DNA from: Mucor mucedo
Taxonomy: Eukaryota; Mucoromycota; Mucoromycetes; Mucorales; Mucoraceae
Assembly: GCF_025094135.1 (NCBI RefSeq)
Contig: NW_026252411.1
Coordinates: 1-64,000 of the forward strand
Direction of reading: 5' to 3'
DNA: 64,000 bases
Below are positions 12,805 through 23,877 of the stretch, piece after piece; positions within the stretch are counted from its first letter, which is position 1; the number at the start of each line of letters is the position of its first letter. The position numbers and the translations under genes are program-made. The notes beneath the pieces were generated by a model. That model had not been told where the DNA came from, ran no database searches, and saw nothing but the letters and a program-made list of their open reading frames with translations.

Positions 12805-13415
12805 CTAGAGTGAGACAAGACACCCACATTGGAGGTGGCGTTTTATCTTTAAAAGACATTTGGCCGGCCTTGGTCATCCCAGATGGATTGAGAAATAGTA
12901 AGCACGTTCTTTGCAACCATCACATCACAATTCCGAAAAACATTGCATAGTTTTCAGATCAATATCTAATGGACGTGTGGTAATTTTTTTTTTATCATAC
13001 CGCACCTCAGGTTTATTGTAAAATAATTAATAAGGCATTTTATTACAATCACCCTTTTTGAATTTCTCTCCATGTCCTCTTGAATTCCTGTTCCTGTTTG
13101 TGTCTTTGCGTAATACCGCCCACGCCATGGCATTCTTTTGAAGAAAGACGTTTTAAAATAATCGCCTCTGTGATAAGATACAAACACGTTCTTCCTTTCA
13201 GGATCATTTGTGCATGGCCTAAAATATGTATTTATCTGGTCAAGATTAAAGTCGTCGAATTTCGAAACAATACTTTTAATAGACGAAGATGACTTAGTAC
13301 GACGACAGAAAAGCACGCGGCATGTATATCTATCAGTGTAAATTCCGTTCAAAAAAACCAGTTTTTCATTGGCTAAAGCCAACTCTTTTAAACTATTGAG
13401 GCTAACGATAGACAA
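12805..13415 (-). pseudogene. relic of a Fanzor/TnpB-like RuvC nuclease
   Basis: Two separated reading frames in the right order and orientation resemble the ends of a TnpB/Fanzor RuvC domain. The upstream part contains FRPCTNDPERKNVFVSYH, like the RuvC-I DPG...VF motif, followed by RYYAKTQTGTG and a basic stretch. The downstream part (from about 12935) reads NCDVMVAKNVLTIS, like the RuvC-III RDxxAAxNI motif, then a stop at 12805. No zinc-ribbon CxxC pair is intact and the frame changes between the two parts. The expected glycine after DP is glutamate. I therefore read it as a decayed copy; the family assignment is inference from motifs. Confidence 0.45.
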
Positions 13416-16400
13416 AGGTTTGGTGTTGATAAAGACATAAAAAGTTCCTGTATAATCTTTCTTTTGTATTCACCTTCTAATCTTCAACTTGGTAAAATTA
13501 AAAATAGTCCTAAAACGCCTTTCTGCAAAGCTGACTAAAGTCCCATTTTTTTTCTTTCTCTAACTTCGAGCCCGGAAAAAAAATATCAGTAACATTCTGA
13601 CTATTAGTTTAGATAGAACGCTACTTTAAAACCATGGATAACTAGGAAGCTAGCTGTAGATAGTCTGAGCAGCATAAAAACGTTTTACATCAGTTTCAAT
13701 GTTTTAAAATTTCATCAGAAAATAGTTTTTGGGAATGACCAATCTATTATAATATGGTAAATGTTAAACTTAAGCATTATTTTAACTGTAAATTTAAAAC
13801 TTCATACATTAGTAAAATTGCTCTTCCTGTGATATTATGTTATTGAGATTCTCTCTGTCACAGAAAGGCAATTAATAGCTAGACATGTTTCAATTTTAAG
13901 CAAGGGTAACTGTAATTAATCTAATGTACTATGATTTGATGTAGATAAACATGGATAAAAAATATATATCTATCCTTTTTTAAAAGTGTGATACATGGTA
14001 GCATGAGACGCTGGAAATTATGCTGATTAGATATTGTATTATGGGATTCTTATAAATATCATGGAATTATTTTCAGGGTAGTATTTAGTCAAATTCGTTG
14101 TAAAATGAGCCCAAAATTTGCCAGCCAAGTAAAACACGGATAAAGACACTCCAGCAACAATCCCGGCCCTGCATTATTATGCTTTGTGGGGTTCTCCCAT
14201 TCCTCATTGTCTTTTACCGCTGTTCCACGGTTTCCCGCAAAAATAAGAATTTAATGTAAGATCGGGTTATTAAAAACCTTGTTCAGTGATTGAGTTTATA
14301 AAATAAAAATACGGTAGTTAGACCTCGTCTAGAACACACACACACACAGAAACATAAAGTCTATGTAAGCATTTTGCGGTGAGTGATGATTTGCTAGAGG
14401 TTCTCCCGTAAGATACCTAACTTGATGAACCGATTTTTTTGGGGGGGGGGGGTTTGTTACATTATACTATTATGTATTTTTGACAGACTGAGCATTTTGA
14501 TCTAATGCTTTGCATTAACAAATGGATCGAGGGAATTCAAGTGTTACAAAGATGATAGTGCAGGTTATAGAAAATTAAATGGGTATTTTTGATAACGACA
14601 AAAGTTTTGTTGCATTAGACTTTATCGTAGTAACTGTTAACTCGATTGCACCTGTTTTTAATCCTCTGTTTAAGATCTGACTCATCACTTAATATATCTA
14701 TTATTTTAGTTCTACAGTATTAATTATCATCAGATATGATGCTTATACAAGAAGTAATTTTTTGCTATTACGCTGATGCAGCATAAAGATCAATGTTTCT
14801 AATAATGTATCCCCCCCCCCCTAAAAAATCAAATACATTCAAGGCGGTGTGTCCATTTGATAATTAATTTTTACTAATGACTGGTTTTAAGCGATTCGAC
14901 ATTTCTTTTTATATAGACGTAACTATCATTACATCTAAAACGATTGAATTCATAAGTACTTAAATTTCTGTTGATTTTGTATGTCATGGATCTCCAAATT
15001 TAAGAGCACGATGTTTTCTCCTTAAAAATTCCTTCCATAAAAACTATATAACATGAGAGCTGAACAGATAAGCTACAGTATAATGACCTCTTTATAGGAA
15101 AGAAACAAGTAATAAAAAAGTTAAACATGTAATTTTGTCTGATTAACGGATAAACAATTTAGCGATACGAAGATCTTGACACCCAAAAAAAAAAAAAAAA
15201 TCCGTACCACATTTCAAAGATATGCATCTTCCCAGACATTTTAGGGTAACATTGAAACATAGATGTTATTTATAAACAATTTGATTATATAAGCTGTTTG
15301 TTGTATGACAACGGTCGTCATATTTAGATATATACAGGTCAGGTTGTTATTCCAAGGTAAAATACAAAAAACCTTAAATGAGATGTGTATATCCTCACCA
15401 TCCTAAATTCAAATAAACAGTATTAAGTGGACGCAGTACCTTTTTTTTTTTTTAAATAATGTACATGAGAGAGTATAAACTACGAATTTAGATCTACAAT
15501 GGCGTAATGATTTCGTCTTTTAATTCACAATACACGTAATTAAGATTTCGTGTTAAACTCGTGCAAAGATTAATAAAAGATACACTGTTTTGTAATAAGA
15601 TGTTTATCGCAACACTTGCAAACTATAAAGCTCAAATGTACCATTTTTAGAGATAAATTAAAAGAACCAAAAAAAAAAAAAAATCGTCTTAGCAAAAACT
15701 CTCCCTCAATTGACTATGCTCTCCCTTCCAGATGATTTGTAGGTAAAGTCATCTTTTTAGGAGGATAAAACGTCATCTACCTTACGAGATATCATCTTTC
15801 TGGCATGTTCGATGAAATTTGTTTCGCAGAAAAGGACTTTTAAAAACTTGACTATTTGAATACTACACTAAAAAAAAAAAGGACGTTTTCTCCAATGGTA
15901 TATTTTCTTCAATTACGTAACTGTTTTACCCTTCCGTGTAACTTGTAACGTTCAAGTAATTTTCATTACCACACTGGCATCATCGTCTGTCGTTTTTCTT
16001 TTTTTTAGTGTCCTTTTTTCTTTCTCCGCAGCAGTAAAAAAAAAAAAGTACTACGGAAAAAAAAAAAAAAAATGAAAATCCCAGTGATTCATGCATTTTT
16101 CTTGGATGTGTTTTTGTGTGCTGTAAAAATTGGGGAATGGGGGTAATAGATTATACGACAAAGAATGATTTACGGTGAATAGACCATATGGAGTTTGGGT
16201 GAGAAAAAAAAAAAAAGAGTGGCCTTGTTAATTCTTTCCCCACACATATTCTATTTGCTCCATGACCTAGGTTTCAAAAGAAAAAAGAATTCCCCGGAAG
16301 GGATGAAAAAACTAGCTGGGAAATTTTACAGAAAAGGGAAAATCTACGGAGAGCTAAAAGCTGGGAAGGGAAAATTAGGCCCAGTCCCAGGATCCGCGGG

Positions 16401-16640
16401 AAAATAGTAAAGAAGTTGGGTGCGTTAGTGCTTACAACTTAAACAAGAATATCTCTAACTTACACACACACAGACATAATATAACGGACAGTTTTTATAT
16501 CACAAAGTAAGGTAAAGGCATTCAAAATGTGGGTAGAAAATTCAAACTTTTTGATGTGCTGTATTATAATTAGGTGAATTTTTTTTTTTCATTTAGTGCC
16601 ACAATTTTGAAGCGGCCATTTAAACCCCAGGAAAAAAAAA
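13416..16640. other. intergenic, gene desert part 2
   Basis: About 3.2 kb of AT-rich sequence with homopolymers (G10 near 14440, C10-11 near 14811, several poly-A runs) and a short CA repeat near 14336. No gene or convincing exon seen. Confidence 0.5.
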
Positions 16641-16647
16641 AAAAGGC

Positions 16648-16656
16648 CTATATAAA
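16648..16656 (+). promoter_or_regulatory. TATA box of the aldo-keto reductase gene
   Basis: CTATATAAA lies about 80 bp before the ATG at 16737 and is followed by a pyrimidine-rich leader. A CCCCAG just upstream (16625-16630) matches, on the minus strand, the loose CreA/Mig1 consensus SYGGRG, but this is weak. Confidence 0.6.
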
Positions 16657-16736
16657 CAAGAAGTTTTGGGTTCTGTTTCTTACTTTTTTTTTTTTCTTCT
16701 CTTGATTATATTCACACACACATACTCAAATTAAAA

Positions 16737-17776
16737 ATGTCCACTGATTACCTTACCTTGAACAGAACCGGCGACAAGATGCCCATTCGCGGTTTCGGCT
16801 GTTGGAAGATTGACACCAAGGATTGTGAGGAGACCGTCTACCAAGCTATCAAGACTGGTTACCGTCTTTTCGATGGTGCCTGTGATTATGGTAACGAAGT
16901 CGAGGTTGGTCGTGGTATTAACAAGGCCATCAACGAAGGTTTGGTCAAGAGAGAAGATCTTTTCATCGTCACCAAGCTCTGGAACACCTTCCACAGCAAG
17001 AAGCACGTCCGTGCCTTGTTCGATAGACAATTAAAGGATACCGGTCTTGAATACTTTGATCTTTATCTCATTCATTGTAAGTACATTTTAAGACGCGTCA
17101 TTCGTTTGTTGGGGGGTTATTAGTATACTAACTCTTACATTCTTAACTAGTCCCCGTTCCCTTGCAATATGTTGACCCTGCTACCGTCTACCCTCCCGGT
17201 TGGTATGTCGGTGATGCCAAGTCTCTTCAATTCGAGCAATCTCCCATCCACGAATGTTGGGCTGAGTTAGAAAAGATTGTCGATGCTGGTTTGGCTCGTA
17301 ACATTGGTGTTGCTAACTTCAACTGTCAAGCTATCTTGGACTTGCTTACCTATGCTAGAATTAAGCCTGCCGTTTTACAAATCGAACTCCATCCTTACTT
17401 GCCTCAAGAGCGTTTGGTCAAGTGGGTCAAGGAACAAGGTATTCAAATCACTGCTTACTCTTCTTTCGGTCCTACCTCTTATGTTGACTTGACTGAATCT
17501 GGTAAGACTTATACCTCTTTGCTCGAACACGCCAGTGTCAAGTCTGTTGCCGATAAGCACAACGTCTCCACTGGTCAAGTCTTGCTCCGTTGGGCTTTGG
17601 ACCGTGAATTCGCTGTTATCCCCAAGAGTGTTAACGCTGGTAGAATGAAGGCTAACTTGGAAATCTTGGATATCAAGCTCGATGCTGAGGATAACAAGAC
17701 TTTGGATTCTCTCAAGACCAACCAAAGATTCAACGATCCCATGACCTACGGTTTCGGTTTGCCTCTTTTCGATTAA
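16737..17776 (+). CDS. aldo-keto reductase, NAD(P)H-dependent xylose reductase type
   Basis: Reduces aldoses such as D-xylose to the polyol. Exons 16737-17076 and 17151-17776 give 321 residues, the normal AKR size. The catalytic tetrad is visible as D46, Y51 (FDGACDYGNE), K80 (VTKLWN) and H113 (LYLIHFP). YPPGWYVGD is typical of fungal xylose reductases. The cofactor-phosphate loop is IPKSVNAGRMKANLEI and the C-terminus RFNDPMTYGFGLPLFD also fits xylose reductase. Codon use is strongly biased to C-ending codons (ACC, AAG, GTC) compared with neighbouring genes, which together with the clear TATA box suggests high expression. Exact substrate preference cannot be read from sequence. Confidence 0.92.
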
Positions 17777-17874
17777 GCAATACACACACATACACACACA
17801 CACACACACCCCTTGTAATTTAATAAATACCGCAATTTTTTTTGTTCATCAGTCACTTTTTTTTTTTTATTTAA

Positions 17875-18798
17875 CTAATGTTGCTCAATACCGGCTTCTA
17901 GCATGGCATGCCTGGCATGAATACCTTGGAATCGTCTACGTTTCGCATCGATCCAAAGCATGGTTTCTGCATAGGTTTTAGGTAAGATACGACGCAATTT
18001 CACTTTATCGTTTCCTGAAGCCAAGGTGAAATGGAAAACATTGGTAGTTTCACGCGTACCCTTTTCAATATTAATGACCTCTGCAATGACACGGACTTGT
18101 ACTGACCGATGTGGGTATCCCTCGGATAAAACAATACCTGATCTCAAATTCAATAATGTACCCACATGCACTGGCTTTCGAAAAGTGACTTCATCCATCG
18201 ACAACAAGGTAGGTGAGGAAGTCTTCATGAAGAGAGCAGTATTTGCATACGCCAATTCATAGGCACGACGCATCAAGTAACCACCAAAGATATTGTTGTG
18301 CAGGTTACGATCTTGAGGCTGCATTAAAAAATTACTTTCAATCTTTGTATCACGCATCCAAACTAGGTTAGAAGGCAATGGCTGCATTTCATCAGACGAT
18401 TGAGAGTTCATAAAGGCGTCATCACCTGTACCGTTGGTGTACTGAGAATACTGCAGAAAGATGTCGTGGATATCAAGACGTTCCTCGGGCGTAGGAGGTT
18501 GACGATGTAAACCTGTCTCGGCAGCACGTCGCTTACGTTTCTTGTTGGCTTCAGCCATCTCGAATAATCTTTCTTCGGCAGGTGACGTCAGTTTTAATGG
18601 GTTAACTTTGACAGGCTTGTGCGTAGCAGGGTCAATGGCTACCATCGTGAATCGGGTGGCCAATACTGTGTTTTTGCTTAAAATACCAAGATTCTCGGGG
18701 TTCTCAATCTTGCTCTTGGGAAGACGACGTTCTCCTTCAGGCACCGTTTCCGCCTTAATAAAGACTTTTTTTTTTTGTTTTGTTTAGTTTCATTGAGC

Positions 18799-18841
<43 letters not shown>

Positions 18842-19649
18842 ATTTTAATCAAGACTTACTCTCTATAGAACTGTTACCGACGTAACTTACGTGACCACTC
18901 AACTTGTAATTTTCAATACCGGCTTCGGGTAAAAACAAGTCTAATCGGTCTACACTGGCAGTGACCACCGTGATGGGAGGAGCATTAGGATCTCCATTAT
19001 CGATATGTTTATAGGCAATTGCACCAGCAAGCGCATCCAAATCTAAAAGAAAAAGCAGGTGAGATGAGTCTACAATTCTAATACTATAGCCCTCTCTTTG
19101 TCACACACAATGATAAAGATACCTTCTAATAGTTTGCCTGTACGAATTTTACCATCAGAAAAGATGTATTCATCCAATAGTGCTGGATCTGATTTAAAAG
19201 GAAGATATTCCTCGATATAACTATCAAACATCTGTCATTCAAAAAAAAAAAAAAAAAAAAATGTGAGTTTCTCCCGGGGAATCAAATATCACAAACACAT
19301 CAATGCAAAACTTACGGTTTTGTCAATTAATTTACGAGGTTGAGCATTGGCATTGACGATTGGTTTTTTAGATTCATGAGCCAATATTTTGTCCATCCAG
19401 AAACCATTGGGTCTGACAGTATAAACATTTTCATCATTGCCTTGTGCAAAAACTGCATAAATATAAATAAATAAATAAAAAAAATCATTTAGCATATATA
19501 TATATATATAAAAAGCAAAATAAACCAACGTTACTTTCTTTTAAATTATTCAGTTTGGTTGTAGTATGAATGGTAGCAGCAGCACATGTACGTAAAGGTG
19601 TACAGAGTAAAACTCTTTTCAGTGGTTGTTGATATTTTTGACACCACAT
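17875..19649 (-). CDS. mitochondrial acyl-CoA thioesterase, ACOT9-like double hotdog
   Basis: Exons 19649-19535, 19452-19316, 19231-19123, 19042-18860 and 18764-17875 join in phase to 477 residues. The N-terminus (MWCQKYQQPLKRVLLC...) is basic and lacks acids, as expected of a mitochondrial presequence. Two hotdog-type regions are visible: one around PPITVVTASVDRLDLF and one around NNIFGGYLMRRAYELAY with the thioesterase-like DEVTFRKPVHVG. This layout matches ACOT9-type long-chain acyl-CoA thioesterases. The intron before the last exon contains an uninterrupted T run of 38 (18802-18839). The gene is divergent from the unknown gene at 19929, with about 280 bp between starts. Confidence 0.85.
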
Positions 19650-19928
19650 ATTATAATATAAATAAAGAGAGAGGACGAAAACGGAAAGTACGTATCTGTG
19701 CGGGGTAAAGAAAAAAAAAATATATTTCATATCACAAACCCCCCCGGAATCTTTTGTTTCTTTACGGTCACAATCCCCCAAAAAAAAAACTCTCCCACGG
19801 GCATTGTGGCATACGTTTACCCGATGTTGCCTTCCCATTCTATCAGTTTTGATAAATGTATACATCACTATTTAAAAAAAAGTAACGCGTTGTATCCTTC
19901 ATCTCTTTTAAATTTATTTTTATACTTC

Positions 19929-20495
19929 ATGCCAAAGTATTACCTAGAGTGGAAAGAACGATACTTGGACTGGAATCAACAAGCTGCGTTTATGCCTGAA
20001 TCCCACATGTGGTACAAAACTAGCAATTTAATTTACTACTTACATCATTTACGACATTTCATTATCAAGGAAGAAGGTAGCTTTCTGGCCTTACATCACG
20101 AACCTATCCCCGCTACCGAATTTGTCCGTTTTCCAGATGACGGAAGTTACATGTGTGAAGGGATTGGTGATTGGAACATTCATCTAGACATGATACTGCT
20201 GTGTTTAAATATATTGTTAGAGGTAAAACCAGTCGAAGAAAGCTGTTTCCAGAATTTGATTGATGTAGAGCTCAAGATGCTAGAGAAAGTGAATGTGTTA
20301 TTGCAGTGTACTACGCAAGAGCGTAATTTAATGACGCGACAAAAGTTTGAAGCCATGTATAACTTGACGTGGGGGGGATATCCTGCTCTTGACTATAAAT
20401 CCATGCCTGTAGTGGTGGTTTATTTTGCCGAACGTGTAGATATAGTATGTCGTACAGTTGTACGCTACAAGCATCGTTTCCTAATGTGGCACTAG
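19929..20495 (+). CDS. conserved-looking hypothetical protein
   Basis: Single-exon frame of 188 residues starting MPKYYLEWKERYLDWNQQ. The frame stays open upstream to 19698, but the upstream part is low-complexity and starts in AT-rich leader, so I chose the ATG at 19929. The protein is rich in Tyr, Trp and Leu with an internal helical segment (LIDVELKMLEKVNVLL). It has no signal peptide, membrane span or motif I recognise. It shares a roughly 280-bp divergent promoter with the thioesterase gene. No function can be assigned. Confidence 0.6.
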   Translation: MPKYYLEWKERYLDWNQQAAFMPESHMWYKTSNLIYYLHHLRHFIIKEEGSFLALHHEPIPATEFVRFPDDGSYMCEGIGDWNIHLDMILLCLNILLEVKPVEESCFQNLIDVELKMLEKVNVLLQCTTQERNLMTRQKFEAMYNLTWGGYPALDYKSMPVVVVYFAERVDIVCRTVVRYKHRFLMWH

Positions 20496-20873
20496 GCTGT
20501 GACTTTATTTTTCACAAGGGATAAAAAATAAAAATTTTATCTATTTTTTTTTTTTTTTTTTAGCACGGGGAACCAAAAAAAAAAAGTATAAAAGGAGGAG
20601 CAAATGGCCATCAAATTTGAAGTTCTTTGTACTTCTTTCTCGTTTTCATATCGGATAAATCTTTCGCCTTTTACTAAAGATTTCCGTGGATGCGGGAAAC
20701 TAAGGAAGATTACCCAAATTTTTTGTCAACCCTTTTTTTTAAATCATTTCCAATTTTCATATTGGTTTGATATTTTAAAATTCTCTCAATTTTTTTTTTC
20801 TTTGGAAAAAAAAGAAAGAGGGGGGATCTTTTATTATGAATTAAAATGAAAAAAAAAAAAATTTCTAATTAAT

Positions 20874-23497
20874 TCACGCGTTTTTTAATTGCTCAATTTG
20901 TCTTCTCATTGTATCATTCTCTCTTTGTAACAAGAGGTTTTCACGTTGATAAGCCTGTAATTGCAGTTCAAGAGACTCCTACAAAAAAAATGTGTTAAAT
21001 ACATTATTTTAGCACATAACAGATGAGGGCTTTTACAACAAGGTCCTGATGAGCTTTTTCATTCGACTTTGGCACCTCAAACATATTCACTAGGTCATTG
21101 AGTAACTGTCTCTGAGAATCGTTTTGCTTCATCAACTCATCAAGTTGGTTATATATAATGGGTATTGACTTGCCTCTTGTAAGTGACGACGTGCTGCCTG
21201 AATGCGTTGAATAAGGTGACTCTTGTTGATGTTGCGTCATGAAATCTGCACCATGACACTCTTTTTTTTTAGTCCTTTACCCCCCCTAAATAAATAAATA
21301 AAAAGACTTACTGCTGTCCACCACACTTTGTCTTAGGTCACCATGGTTACTGGTGAGTTCAAATCGACCAATCTTTCTTGATTCCGATGCAGCTTCTTCA
21401 CGAGCCACAGTTCTGGTTTGGCTCGAGTTCTCTCTTGATAGTACAGGCACAGGGTTAGATATATTGGAATTATTACGTGATAAAGGCAGTGCTTGATGCG
21501 GTGGTGCGGGTGGTGATTGTTGATTGAATCTAGATTTTCTATCTATGTATTAAAAGAGAGAATGCGCCCCAGTCAGTTCCTGAAAAAAAAAAAAAGCGCC
21601 AATATACTCCCCCCCCCCCCTACCCCCTTATATATACTTGCTCATATTATCTTCATGACTAATGGTACGATAGAGTAATTTACCATTGGGTTTCCCCGTT
21701 TCCTCTGAAAAGGTGACAGTGGGTGTACGTTCATGAAGACTACCGTGTCTTCCACGATTTAGATTAAACCTTCCCTTTTTATCCTAAAAAAAACAATAAG
21801 AAATAATAGAGTGAATACAGACACTTCTTTTTTGCTTTAAAAAAAAAAAAAAAAAAAATATAGGACACACACATTGGCTGCATCAGTATGAGGAAATCCA
21901 GGAGGTGCTGAACCTTGATGTTGATGCTTCATAATAAAATCATCACTGAGGGCACGCGTTTTTCTTGTGGGAGGAATAGGAGGAGGAGAATGTTCATTGG
22001 GTGTATAAGACCAAGATTCTGAGGCATGATGATGTGAAGAAGGTTTTCGAACCACCACTTGACCAAACGAGATATGTCGTTTAGGGGCTGCAATATGTTC
22101 TTCATTGAAATCCCATTCATCGTCTGTGCTCGTATGCGTGATGGTCTTTTGAGGGAATTTCTTCACCGGTCGATTTTCAATAGGTGGAATGTCCGAAATC
22201 AAGTTCTTTGCTAACCATTCTGATTTCTTGGCTTGTTTGAAAAATGCATGTTGCAATAGTTTTTCGGACGAAGGTCGTTTGGAAGGATCCTTACACATAC
22301 AGGTATCAATCATCTCTTTAAATACTCGCGAAAATCGATTGGTGGTGGTTTCGCGTGATAAGGTCGGTGGGTCGTTGTTTAAGGTCATCATCAGTACTTT
22401 TAATGGTGGATGTTTTGCAAATGGTGCATGACCCGTTGCTAGTTCAATCGCAGTAATACCAAAACTCCATATATCTGCCTTATAATCATAATCTGCCTGT
22501 TCCATTACCTCCGGAGCCATCCAACAGGGCTTAGTATACGGGTTAATATACGCACACACACACTTTATAAGAAAAGGTTTTTTTTTTTTTGTTTACTTAC
22601 AGTGCCGACAAAGGTCTTACGGACACCTCGTTCGCCCGTTTCCATGAGAGACGAAGAAACGCCAAAATCCGCCAAGAGTACAGATCCATCCTCATCCATT
22701 AATAAATTACCTGCCTTGACATCACGATGGATATGTCCATTCTTATGAAGATAGGCTAATCCTTCCAACGCTTGTTTTAAGATGGTCGCAATGCTTATCT
22801 CATCTAATCCATCTGGAAAACCAATCTTGATGATATCGAGACAGGAACCCACAGCCATATAAGGTGTGACAATGTAGAGTTTAGATCCATGAACAAATGA
22901 ACCATACACACGTAATACATGCGGGTGTTTGGATAATGCCATTAAAGAAGTTTCTCTCTAAAAAAAAAAAAAAGTCATATAATTAATTAAAAAGGATAAA
23001 AAAAAAGGAGTAAAAAGGGAAAAGGGAGAAGGTGGTGGAGGAGATTGTTACCCTTAATTCGTCAATTTGGTTCCGTTCAAACATATCTAAATCAATGACT
23101 TTGATAGCCACTTGTTTATTATGAGGCAAATAAATCGCACTGTACACCATAGCGGATGATCCATACCCTGATTTTTGACTGTTTTTTTAGCATGAAATGC
23201 GGAGTTTTTTTTTTTCTAAAAGTGTATGTGTGTGTGTGTGGAAATACCTATAGGTTGCTTTATTTCAAAATCATCCATATTATTTGTTTGCTGCTGCTGT
23301 TGTTGTTGTTGTTGTTGCTGCTGTTGCTGTTGCTGTTGTCCGTGTGGGTCATCAAGTGATATATTAATTTTAAGACTATCTACTGTTCTTCTGGAGTCTG
23401 TAGGCTGCAGTATAGAGGTAGCAATTGTAGGACTATTTACAAGAATAGGTTTTGGTGAAATAAAACTCTCATTGCTTGCATGGTCCATGCTAAACAT
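20874..23497 (-). CDS. STE20-family protein kinase, FRAY (OSR1/SPAK-like) subfamily
   Basis: Exons 23497-23248, 23167-23052, 22957-22601, 22529-21873, 21783-21638, 21538-21312, 21245-21037 and 20978-20874 join in phase to about 688 residues. An N-terminal region with a 17-residue polyQ run precedes the kinase. Motifs are the FRAY-type loop IGYGSSAMVYSA, AIKVIDLD (lysine), GHIHRDVKAGNLL, LADFGVSSSL, the activation segment KTFVGTPCWMAPEVM, and DIWSFGITAIELATG. The tail is Pro/Ser-rich and repeats RF-containing motifs (GRFNL, SRFNQ, GRFEL). It ends in a predicted coiled coil (LELQLQAYQRENLLLQREND). I see no CCT/PF2 domain of animal OSR1. The exon 7 end could be 21037 or slightly downstream. Animal relatives respond to osmotic stress; the role here is inferred. 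Confidence 0.87.
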
Positions 23498-23877
23498 GAT
23501 GGAGAGAAAAAGATAAAAGAAAGAGAAAGAGAAGAAAGGGAAACAAAGAAAGAGGGATTTTATATCTACATAATAATAATAGTAAAAAATAAGGGGTTCA
23601 GGCAGACATGTTTCTGAAATATGCTTTTTTTTTTTTTGCCTGCTTTTGCCCAGTAGATCTATTTTTGCATGACGTATTGAATTTTAGAGTTGTCAAATCG
23701 AGAGAGATGGCGGAGAAAAATTCCAAAAAAAAAAAAAAAAAAATCGCATTAAAACACACACGGAAGTCGAAAAAAAAAAAAATGTAATTAAAAAAAAAAT
23801 AAAAATAAAATCCTTCTTCTTCTTTCTATCCCTCGTGTTTTTTTAAAACAGAGAAAAAAAAAAAAGTTTATATTTCG

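Noticed and set aside
18802..18839. 38-nt T run as a terminator or polyadenylation element
   Set aside because: It lies within an intron of the thioesterase gene; homopolymers like this are common across the window.
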